This document shows positions 32,494-44,107 of a stretch of DNA of 64,000 nucleotides, in pieces; position 1 is the first letter of the stretch; each line of letters opens with the position of its first letter. Origin of the DNA: Scenedesmus sp. ARA3 (taxonomy: Eukaryota > Chlorophyta > Chlorophyceae > Sphaeropleales > Scenedesmaceae); contig RWJK01001940.1 of NCBI GenBank assembly GCA_004335835.1, forward strand, positions 1-64,000. Reading direction: 5' to 3'. Position numbers and translations under genes: made by a program. Below the pieces are notes generated by a model. That model did no database searches. It was not told the DNA's origin and saw only the letters and a list, made by a program, of their open reading frames with translations.

Positions 32494-35400
32494 ATGACGG
32501 CGGCGGCAGCAGAGGCAGTGCTGGCGGTGCAGCAGCAGCAGCCTCGCCGCCGCTGTCGCCACTGGCTCGGCCTGTTAGGCTCTTTGATGACGAGCAGCAG
32601 CAGCAGCCGCATGTTACGCCAACCCGAGCAGCAGCAGCAGCAGCATCTGGTGCATTTGGCAGCCCGCTGCAGTCAGCAGGCAGCCTCGAGGCAGGTGCCT
32701 TCCACATCCATCCTGATGAGGCTGCTGCTGCGCTTCACGCTACGGAGGAGTTTGAGCGGCTGCGCCTGCAGCAGCAGCTGCTGGCAGCGGCAGGCCCTGG
32801 CGCTGCTGCTGCTGCTGATGGTGATGGTGGTGGTGCTGCTGTGTTAGGGGGTGTGCGGTGTGGGCCAAGCGACCAGCAGGTGGGCATTTGTGGGTGGGTG
32901 CTGTCCGGGCTGTTGTTATATGTTATGACAGGGCTTTGAAGGGTTTGGATGTGGTGTTCGTTGAACCTGTGCAGCTCGCTGCATCACAAGTGGTAGAACA
33001 GCAACTGGGCTGCATGCTACAGAGGAGCTTGAGCGGCTGCGCCTGCAGCAGCAGCTGCTGGCAGCAGCAGGCCCTGGCGCTGCTGCTGCTGCTGCTGCTG
33101 CTGCTGATGGTGGTGGTGGTGGTGGTGGGGAGGGGGGGGGTGCTGTGTTAGGGGGTGTGCGCTGTGGGCCAAGCGACCAGCAGGTGGGCATGTGTGTGCT
33201 GTCTGGGCTGTTGTTATATGTTATGACAGGGCTTTGATCGGGCTTTGGAGGGTTTGGCTGTGTTAGCTGTGCCTGCGCAGATGGCTGCTGCGTTGCAAAT
33301 GATAACACAGCAGCTTGCAGGATGTGACTGTTTGAGGTGTGATCTGCAGATTGGTTCTATATCTGACCACTGCCAGATTGTGTGACTGCACGACGGACTC
33401 ATGCACAACTATTTTGAGCCATGCTGACATGCCCACCTGTTGTCATACACACATCTCAATCTAAGCTAATACACCCAGTTATCATGCTTTGCTGTGCGCC
33501 GCAGATCGCAGACTGGTTTGCTGTGCGTGCACTGCGGATAGACGCACGCATAGCTTGTCTTTTTGCCTCACCACTTCTGCCTGGGTTCTATTGCTGCGCT
33601 GCTGACACTTACTTGGCCAAATGCACTTGCAAATCGTGTCTGTGTTGCAGATCACCGAGTGGTTTGCTGCGCGTGCACTGCGCATGGATGCTGCAAGTGG
33701 CCAGCTGACGTCAGCGCAGCAGCTGCTGGAGCTGGCTGTTTCCAAAGGCTACGCGAACTTCACAGTCAGCCTGGGTGTGAACTTGGGTGTGAACGCCACC
33801 GTGAACTTCACCGCAGAGCGCAGCAGCAGCATGCGAATCAGCAGCAGCAACATTGGTGGCGAGGGATCGTACCTGCTGCGTGCCAGCAGCCGCAGCAGTG
33901 CTGATGGTGCAGCAGGGCAGCCGCCGGCAGCAGCAGCAGCAGCACAAGGTGGTGTTACCATGTCAGTCCAGAGTTTGCTGAGTCAGACTCAAGTGCTGCT
34001 GCAGCTGATCAAAGCGTGGTGGCCGGGCCAGCAGCAGCAGCAGCAGCAGGAGCGGCAGCAGCAGCTGCTGAGAAGCAGAGGCAGCTTCACTGAGCAGATC
34101 AGCAGCAGCAGTGCTGCTGCTGCCGGTTGCTTGCCTGCTGTGTGGTGTGTGAGCCTTGGGCAGTGGCTGTCTGCAGGGCTGCTGCCGCAGCTGATGGCCT
34201 GCTTGGGCGCTGGCAGCAGCAGCAGCAGCAGCAGCAGTGCTACAGACCTGGCTGAAAGGTGAGCAGGGTGCTTGCTCATGCACTCGACTGAGCATGCCAT
34301 GTGTAGCCATACGTAGCTTCGTCACTGTGTTGTACTCCCAGTCAGCTGCAAAACATACTTGCACACTCGGCAGCCATACAAGCGCAACAGCTGGGTGGCC
34401 CAACTACCCACACACAATTGTGTCACAAAACTTCCTCTGTGATGCATTACGGCCCAACTTGTTTGTGCATCTTCTGTTACTGTCACTATCATGCAGGGTG
34501 CTGCCGCTGCTTGCGTGCTACCCCCACCAGGAGCGCTCCGCAGCGCTGCACCAGCTGCTGCTGCATTTGGTCACGTCAGCAGCCGCTAGCAGTAGCAGTG
34601 GCAGTGGCAGCAGCAGTAGCAGCAGCAGCAGTGGCATACAGCATGCGGTGGCATTGCTTGAACGTGAGGCAGAGCTTCTGCAGTCGGCAGCAGGAGGCCA
34701 GCAGCAGTCTGGCGGCAGGGGTGCTGTTGCTGCCATAGCAGCAACAACACAGCAACAATCCGCAGCAGCAGCAGTTACTGGTGCATCGAAGCTGTTACCG
34801 CCTGTGTCACCGCTTGCTGGATCGCCCCATGCACAGCAGCAGCAGCAGCAGCAGCAGCAGGAGGGTTTGCCAGATGGTGGTTTGCTGTGGGGAGGTGATG
34901 TGGAGGGCTGTGTATGTGCAGTACTGGCAGCTGTGAGTGCCTGCAGCAGCACTAATCAATGGGCAAAGCTAGAGCAGTTGCTGGATGCAGCAGCAGCAGC
35001 ACTGGCAGCAGCAGCAGCTGCTGCTGGTCAGCCGCTGCCAGATAGCATCCGCAGTGCTGGCCTGCTGCAGCAGCAGGAGCAGCAGCAGCAGTGGGCAGCT
35101 GGCAGCAGCAAGTCAGGTGGTGCAAGGGGTAGATCTGCTGCTGCTGCTGCTGCCGCCGGTGGTGGCATTAACGGCTGGGATGCCTGGAGCGATAATGACG
35201 AAGCAAGTGATAATGATGATTACGCCGATGCAGATGATGACAGCCAAGACCCACAGCAGCATGCCGGAAGTGTAGCGGCAGCAGCAGCAGTGGCCGCAGC
35301 GCTCGCGCAGCATGCATTGTCAGAAGCTGCAGTGCATGTTTTGGCTGCTGACTTGTCAGCTTTAAGGGGCAGGGTGCGTGCTGCAAGGCTGCTGACCAAG

Positions 35401-36165
35401 CAAGGGTGCTGTGTGGGGCTCGGGGATCTGGCTGCTGCTGACGGCGCTGCTGTGAATGAGATGCTGCAGCGGCTGCTGGGGCGGGCACAAAGGTAAGCAG
35501 CAGGTTCCATGCCTTGGACTGAATCAATGTTTTTTGGGTGTGCACGTTATGTGCTGTAAGCATGGCGGGCACTGCTGCCGGTGCCAGCGCCCCGGCTTTG
35601 CTGTTGGAGTAATGTGTGAATGCTGACCAAGCAGGGCTGTTGCGTTGGGCTGGGAGACCTGGCTGCTGTGAATGAGATGCTGCAGCGGCTGCTGGGGCGG
35701 GCGCAAAGGTAAGCAGCAGGTTTCAGTCTGAAGTGAGTTATGTTGTACTGGGTAGGTACTGTAAGCGTGCAGGCACTGCTGTGCTGGTTGCTGACTTGGC
35801 AGCGTTGAGGGGCAGGGTGTGTTCTGCAAGGCTGCTGACAAAGCAGGGCTGCTGCGTGGGTCTTGGTGACCTGGCTGCTGCTGATGGCGCGGCTGTGACT
35901 GCAATGCTGCAGCGGCTGCTGGGGCGGGCACAAAGGTAAGCAGCAGGCGACAGTGCATTCAGTTGAGTTTGTTTGCACTGCTTAGGGCTGCCAGGGCTCT
36001 CGCTAAGCCTGCCTTGATCCGCTCAGGACTGGGCTCATTGCGACCAGCACGACAACGCGCGTTGACTGCTGCTACTGCTTTCTGCTGTCACACTGTCGAT
36101 CCACTCAAGCTTGCCGCCAAGCCTGAAGTACGGTTTACAATCCTCCAGGACGCGGACTGAATGCT

Positions 36166-36198
<33 letters not shown>

Positions 36199-36711
36199 AT
36201 GTTATACAGGCTGGGTGGCGGCTGGCCGGAAGCACAATGGGCTCAAGCCTGGCACGATCTACTAGAGGCCGCAGCGGCTGCTGCTGCTCTTGCTCACTGC
36301 TGCTGCTACTGCTGCTGCTGCTGCTGTTTCTTGATATGCAGGCTGGGCGGTGCATGGCCAGAAGCACAATGGGCGCAGGCTTGGCACGATTTACTAGAGG
36401 CATGGCAGGCAGGCGGGCTGGCAGCAGCAGTTCCCACCAAAGTTCTGGGTGAGCAGTTCCTGCGAGCGCTGCTGCTGGCACAGCAGTACCACCTCGCGGC
36501 GCAGTTCGTACCGCACCACCAGGCCGGTGACGCCGCTGCGGGTTACACCCCAGCGGGGTACACTGGTGGAGAGGAGCAGCATCACCAGCAGCAGCAGTGG
36601 GTGCAGCAGGATGGGCAGGTGGTGCAGCAGCAGCAGCAGCAGCGCGGGGCGGCGGATGCTGCAGCAGCAGTTGAGACAGCGGCAGCGGCAGCAGCTGGCT
36701 TATCGCCGCAC

Positions 36712-36762
<51 letters not shown>

Positions 36763-39254
36763 GCGCCAGGGTCAGCAGAAGCTGCACTTGCCGCACTGAC
36801 AGGGGGTGGCAAAGACGGCAGCAGCAGCAGCAGCAGCAGGTTTGGTGTGCGCAAAGCATTGCACACTGCTGCTGAAAAGGCGTTACACACAGCTGCAGGT
36901 GCAGCTGTAAGTGGCAGTGCACGTATGGTTGGATTGTCTGCTAACGTCATAGGCACTACAGCCGGCCTTGTCAGCGGTACAGCCCATTTGGTTGGCAGCA
37001 CAGCTCAGATCGTAGGCGGTACAAGTGGTGTGATGGGCGCTACAGCCGGCCTTGTCAGCGGTACAGCCAATTTGGTGTCATCTGCAGCTGGGTTTGCTGC
37101 TGCTGCCGCTGCTGCTGCCAAGGCTGGTGCTGCTGCTGCAGCAGCAGGAGGTGCTGCAGGCAGTGGCACAGTGTTCCTCAGGGGGGTTCAGGGTTTGCTG
37201 TCTGCTGCTGCTGCTGAGGCAGTGGTGGTGGCAGTGAGTCAGGAGCTGCTGGCAAGTGCGGTGTCACTGGATGACCCTACTGTTGCTGCTGCTGAGGCGG
37301 TACTGCAGCTGCTGCCAGAGACGTGTCAGGTGGGTGCTGCTGCTGCTGCCGCTGCTGCTGCTTGATGCATCATGGTTTGCTGTACAGCAACAGAGACAAG
37401 TGCACATCTCTGCTGGTATATTTGCCTTACAAACACATTCGTCAACCCCTCTAACTCTTTGACTTTGCTGCTGCTGCTGCAGGCTGCTGCTCAGCAGCGC
37501 AATGCAGTAGCTGTGCTGCGGCGCCTGCCTGAATTCGGTGTGGCGCTGCTGCCAGCGCAGCTCACATCGCTGCCTGACAAGCAGCAGCTGCTGCACAGTG
37601 TGCTGCTCGGCCGCAGCAGCAGCATCGGCAGCAGCAGTAGGCGCGGCAGCACTGCTGCTGCTGCTGCTGCTGGTGCTGGTGCGAGCCCCGGCCGTGTTGC
37701 TGTTGCCCCTTGGAGGCGACTGGGTGATGTGCTGGAGCTGGCAGAGCTGCTGGGGATGGGTGGGCAGGAGGAGCAGCAGCAGGTGAGCGGTTATTGAAGC
37801 TCAGTTTGTGCTGTAGTTTACGCTGGGGTTGCAACATGCAAAGGCTGACAAGTGCCTGATTCCTGCTGCTGCTGTTCCTGATCTTAAGCTTTGCAATGTC
37901 TCATTGTTCGTCAGACTGCGGAGGCTGATCAAATAACAAATCGCTGTATCGCTTGTAGTATGTAAGGGCGGCTGGGTGATGTGTTGGAGCGGGCGGGGCT
38001 TCTAGAGATGGGCGGGCAGGAGGAGCCGGAGCAGCAGGTGACGGCTTAGGGTGGCTGGTCCACCATGCAACGGCCCATATTGCTTCATATTGGCTGCTGC
38101 TTCTCCATCTGTATGCGCAATAACGCCAGCTTGTCTGCTTGTCATATCCGACCCAAGCACATCTGAACTTGTAGCATTACGTGTTACATAACATGCAGGT
38201 GCGGCTGCTGGCTGCTGAGGCGGCCTTTGACGCCGGCAAGGCTTGCATTGCGCAGCACCTGCTGCTGGGCCTGGCTGCTGCATTCTGCCCCTGCTTTCAC
38301 ATATACTGCAAACATGTTTTATCTTTTGCAGGTGCGGCTGCTAGCTGCCGAGGCTGCGTTTGATGCTGGCGAGGCTGGCATCGCGCAGCACCTGCTGCTG
38401 GGCCTGGCTGCTGCGGGCTACCCACCTGCGTGGCGGCTGGCTGCTGAGATGGCCTGCCCTGACAGGTGTGGCATGTTTTGAATTGCTTCAGTTGATTATC
38501 TCGCATGGCTGTTACAACGAGAGTGTAACAACAACAGCTTTCGTGAAGCTTGTGCTGCCACTGGGTGGTGGATGCGAGCATGGTGAGCCAGTCTTCAGCA
38601 GTTTGCCTGACATGCATGAGCTGCCAAAGATGCGGTTCATGGTTCAGAGAGGCACCTGCTGCTATACAGCACCTCCATACATCGTCCAGCACACTCTAGC
38701 GCTCTGTTGCTTGCAGCAGAACTAGACGATTCACATCATTTTGCAACTCACCATTGCACAGTGGCTCTACTCGCGTTTCTGCTACGCATTGCTGATTCCA
38801 GGCTCAGCAAAAACTACTGTGTTGTATTCCGTTGCTTTTTGCATGCCCTGCAGGTATGCTGACCAGAGCCGCGAAAGAGCAGCACGCGCGCAGCAGCTGC
38901 GGCAACAGCAGGAGCTCGTGGAGCAGCAGCTGGCCCAGGAGGAGCAGCAGCAGCAGCAGCAGGACACTGGTGGCGCTGCTGCAGCAACAGCGCCAGCAGC
39001 TGGCCGGATCTCAGATGCCTCTGCAGCATCAACAGCACCCAGTATTGCTGCTGCTGCTGGTGATGATGATGATGCCGTTGCTGCTGCTGCTGGTGGCGAT
39101 GATGGGAGTGCAGCGGTTACACCCAGGACGCCGCGATCTGGGGCTGGCCCAGCAGCAGCAGCAGCAGCAGCAGCAGCGCCAGGCACACCCCAGCCTGGCA
39201 CACCAGCCAGCAGCAGCAGCAGGGCAGCAGCTGAGGCTACAGACGGCCACACAC

Positions 39255-39299
<45 letters not shown>

Positions 39300-39753
39300 T
39301 GAGTGAGGTTGAAGATGGAGGTGAGGGCTGGGAAAGGCTGTCACCTCCAGGCACCCCAGTTGCAGCAGCAGCAGCTGCTGCTGCTGCTGCTGCAGAAGAT
39401 GCAGCAAACGCAGATGCGGCTGATGTGGGGAGTGATGGTGGCGCTGAGGCGCCAGCAGCAGCAGCAGCAGGAGGAGGCCCATCTGCTCCCTCGACGCCGC
39501 GGCCAGCAGCAGCAGCAACAGCAACAGTGGCAGACGAGGATCATTTACAGCAGCCAGGTGCTGGGCCCAACATTCCATCCAGCAGCAGAGCAACTGCTGG
39601 CGACACAAAGCAGCAGCAGGCCACCAGCAGCAGCAAGAGCAGCAGTAAGGCACCTGCACTCTCACCGGCTGTGCGGCAGCAGCTGCTGGCATTCGCAGCC
39701 TGCCACTGTCCTGCCTCTGACCTTCCACCCCTGACAGATGAACTCCTGCAAGC

Positions 39754-39794
<41 letters not shown>

Positions 39795-40362
39795 GTGAGC
39801 AGTCCGATGCTGCACTGCTGTCCATGCCTGGTACTCCCACAGCAGAAGCTGAGCAGCAGCAGCTGCAGCTGGCCGCTACAGCAGCAGCAGCAGCCGGCAA
39901 TGCTCTTAACAGCATACCCACCCTAGGGGACCCTACCCTGCTGCTGGGCTTGCTGCTGCGGCAGCAAAGCGCTGCTGCTGCCCAGCAGATGTTAGAAACG
40001 CAAATTGTTGGGGCTCAGTTGGGTGGGGTGGGCAGGTGCTACAGTAGCTTGCAGCGGGTGCTTGCAGTAGGTGCTGCTGCGCAGCTGCTGCTGGCGCTGC
40101 AGCAGCCGGGTGCTGCTGCTGTGTTAGATGCTGCAGGAGTGGTGGGCCTGGCTGCAGCTGATGATGATGACATTCGTCAGATCAATGGTGACAGCAGCAG
40201 CAGCAGCAGCAGCAGCAAGAAGGCAGGAGGGGCAGCAGTGAAGAAGGGCCGCAGTGATGGCAGTGCGCAGTACTTTGCAGGCCTACCAAAGCGGCAGCAG
40301 CAGCTGCAGGCACTGCTGAAGCAGCCGCTGCAGCAGCTGCAAGGCATGGTGGAGAGCCTAGC

Positions 40363-40401
<39 letters not shown>

Positions 40402-42878
40402 TGCAGGGACTGATGCAGCAGCAGCAGCAGCAGCAGCAGTGGAGGCGTCGGCGAGTGCGTCAGCGCTGCTGCTGCGGCTGCAGCATGTGGCTGATGGCAG
40501 GCAGATGCGGCAGTGGCTGCCCGACGTCGACACAGCACGCTTCATGGCAGGTGGGAAAACTGCATGCAAAACAACATGTATTGTGGAGCCTTGCATATTG
40601 CCTGTGTGGTGATGTATGCATGCAGCATGCCTGGCCGGTCTCCCTTGTAGCACTACACGCAGCACCTGACTGCCTGCCGCTCAAGATTATCTTCTTGTGC
40701 ATTTGTTCAGGTGGCATGTGCGCGTGCACTGTGTACAATCCTCCCTGTCTGTTCACAGCATGCTTGGCTGTCCTTGTGGTGTTGCGTGCTCCCTGAACCC
40801 TGTGTTTTTGTGTTATTCAAACCCCAGGTGACAAGCCGTACCAGCAGCAGGTCGTCATCCAGCTCGCCAGCAGGGCAGGACAGCTGGCAGTGCAGCAGCA
40901 GCAGCAGCAGCAGCAGCAGCCAGAGTACCAGGCGATGATGTCAGAGGCACAGCAGCTAGCAGCAACATACGGGGCAGATGCCTGGCAGTTGCCTTTGTGG
41001 TTTGTGCACAGCGTGCTGCTGTATGCACCAGATGTGACAGCACCAGAGACACAGGCGCTGCTTGCTGCACACACACCTGTGCTGCTGCAGCGGCCGGCTG
41101 CTGCTGCTGCACATCTGTTTAGTGATACGTATCCGCTGCTGCCTGCTGCGGCAGCGAATCATGTAGCTTGTACCCTTGGGATCATCAGCAACTGCCTGCA
41201 GGAGTGCAGCACTACTGCTGCTGCTAATGTGCAGCAGGCAGGGGTCCCAACCAGCAGCAGCAGCAGCAGCAGTGCTGCACTGCTGGCTGCAGTGCTGCCG
41301 CCACTGGATCGGCTGCGAGAGCTGCTGTCAAAGAGCAGCAAGGCGTTGTCTGGCCTGGCAGTGAAGCAGCTGATTGCTGGGCAGATCACTCTGATGCTCA
41401 CTCCAGCTGTGGCTGCAGCAGCTGCACTGACAGCAGGAGCTGACAACAGCTGCGACACTCATGAACAGCAGCAGCAGCAGCAGCAGCAGCCGGGTGAGGC
41501 TACAGCAGACAGCCCAGCAGGCATTTCTGCATCCAGCAGCAGCAGCAGCAGCAACTCACCAGCAGCAGCAGCAGCTGCGGCAGCAGCACTGGACATCCCT
41601 GTGCTTGTACTGGAGGCAGTCAGTGCAGTGGCAGCACATGTGAGTTCTCCTGCAGCAGCCGTTGGTGTCGCGAAGCTGCTGAAACACGTGCAGCTCATTT
41701 CGGAGATGCTGGCAAGGGCACTGGGAGATAAGCAAGTACAGCAGCAGCTGGCAAAGCTAGTGTCAGGTGTCCCGCCTGGACTGCCGCACCTGCTGCTGGT
41801 TACTAAGGCGATGAGCTGCGACAAACAGCAGCAGCAGCAGCAGTGGGAGGCAGCATCCCCAGCAGCAGCAGCAGGAAATGACGCAGCAGAGCTTGCTTCC
41901 CAGGACAGTTTCGAGAGTGTTGCCAGTGCTGCCAGTTACTACAGCGCAAGCAGCAGCAGGGGCGGAAGCACAATCAGCAGCGGCGGCAGTAGCGGCAGCA
42001 GTGCTGCACAGGCTCCTCAGCAACTATCTGGATATGCGCTTGCACGCGCTCGCTACTGCAGCAGCTCTGGCCGGCAGCAGCTGCCACGCTGCAGTGCATT
42101 GCAGCTTGTGTCTGTAGCCAGCTGGCTAGTGCTGCAGCAGCAGCAGCAGCCACTGCCAGAGGAAGCAGTGGGGCAGCTACAGCCGCTGCCGCTAAGCCCT
42201 GGACTGCAGCTGCAGATCCTGGAGGATGTTATAACACTTGTTATGAATCCAGAGGCGCAGCTGCCTGGCCTGCCAACTGCTGCCGCTGCTGCTGCACCTG
42301 CTGCTGCTGCATCGGCCAGCAGAGGTACCAGCAGAAACAGCAGCTTCAACACAACTGGCAGCAGCAGTGACCTGGCAGCAGCAGCAGCAGCAGCAGCAGG
42401 CGGCAGCAGCAGCAGTACAGCTCTCCTGCAAGATGACCTGGCGGCTGTAGCAGCCTGGCGGCCTCCTGTACTGCCTGGCAACTTGTCGCCAAAACGCAGG
42501 GAGCTGCTACAGCCACTCCTGCAGGCGGCGGTACAGATTGTGGCTCAGCAGACAGCATCCAATGCTGTAGCAGCAGCGGGTCTAGCAGCAGACAGCATTG
42601 CAACTGCAGCTGCAGCAGCATTGGCAGCAGCTGCTGCTGCTGAAGTAGCTGCCGGCACACCAGCAGCAGCACTACCAGCAGATCAGCAGCAACAGGGTAG
42701 CGTAGAGACACCACAAGATTCAGCAGCAGCAGCAGCAGCAGCAGCAGTGGTTAACCTGCCCTCACTGCAGCCACTGCAGCAGCAGCTGTTGGCTGCTGGC
42801 ATCTACACAGCAGCAGATGCACTGCAGCTGTCAGCTGACCTGGCAGGCCTGCAGCTCTCACTGGCTGCAGCAAGAGAC

Positions 42879-42922
<44 letters not shown>

Positions 42923-44076
42923 GCAGCAGCAGCAGGCTGTGCAAGCTGTGTCAGGGGCTGTTCAGCAGCTGGCTGATGGCTTGCTGCAGCAGCTGCAGCA
43001 ACAGCTGACAGCAGAGCAGGCTGTGGGTGGGTCAGAAGCAGCAGCAGCAGCAGCAGCAGCAGGTCTTGCAGGTGCCAATGCCTTGGGTGATCTGGAGGCT
43101 CTGCTGCGCTGCTTAGCACCAACCAAGTCGCAGCAGCAGCAGCAGCAGCAGCTAGCTGTTGAGACGCAAACAGCAGCCGCAGAGCAGACGTCATCCAAGC
43201 AGGACGCTGCTGCTGCTGCTGACTGGCCAGACGCCGCTGTGCAGCTGCTGCGCAGCCAGCTGTGGCAGCAGCTGCAGCAGTACCAGGCCCAGCTGCCAGC
43301 TGAGGCATACAGCAGCAGCACGGTTGCAGGACTGCTAGAGCTGCTAGAACTGATCAGCTCTGGTCAGCTGTGGCCTGGCTGGCTGGCAGCAGCAGCAGCA
43401 GCAGCAGGTGGTGCTGGAAGTTGGGCAGGTGCTGGAGGGGCAGTGGTGGGCGGTGCTGCTGCTGGCAGTGGCTTGCTGCTTGCTCGCACGCTGACGTGCC
43501 TGAGCAAGCAGTGGCCGGGCCTCAAGGTGAGCAGGGCACGGCTGGGGTTGGTAAACCCTTCTGCAGGGCAAAACAGTTTTTGCTGTCAAGGGCAAGGCAC
43601 ATTGTTGGCGCACATGTCTGAGCAGGGATGTTATGTATCAGGTTTCTGCAATGCTAGTCAACATGCAGCGTCCAGAAACTGATGCAGCAAGAACTTCATG
43701 CATGGCACAGCACTTGAATCACACTTTGCCATCCTCGAACCCCGTGCGCATGCATGCCTGCCTGCATCTCTGCCCTGCTGCTGCTGTGGTGCAGGCGACA
43801 GCCGAAGACGTGTCCAGTGTGCCTGCAGCCGCCTCACTGTTCAGCCGCCTGCTGCAGCCAGCAGCAGCTACATCAGCAGATGCCGGCAGCGCAGCAGCAG
43901 GCACAGCAGCAGCAGCAGGTCAGGCTGACCTGTCACATGGCCAGGTGGCAGTGCTTCAGGCGCTGCTGACTGACGTATGGAGGGAAGGCGCCGCTTTCCC
44001 TGCGCCGGTAGCAGCAGCAGCAGCAGCAGCAGAAGCTGCAGAAGGTGCAGAGGCAGCTGAAGAGGGCGGCAGCCAT

Positions 44077-44107
<31 letters not shown>

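Noticed and set aside
38741..38853. Extension of NBAS exon 17 upstream to an ATG at 38741
   Set aside because: This is intron sequence with a good CCCTGCAG acceptor at 38853, and the phase matches exon 16.
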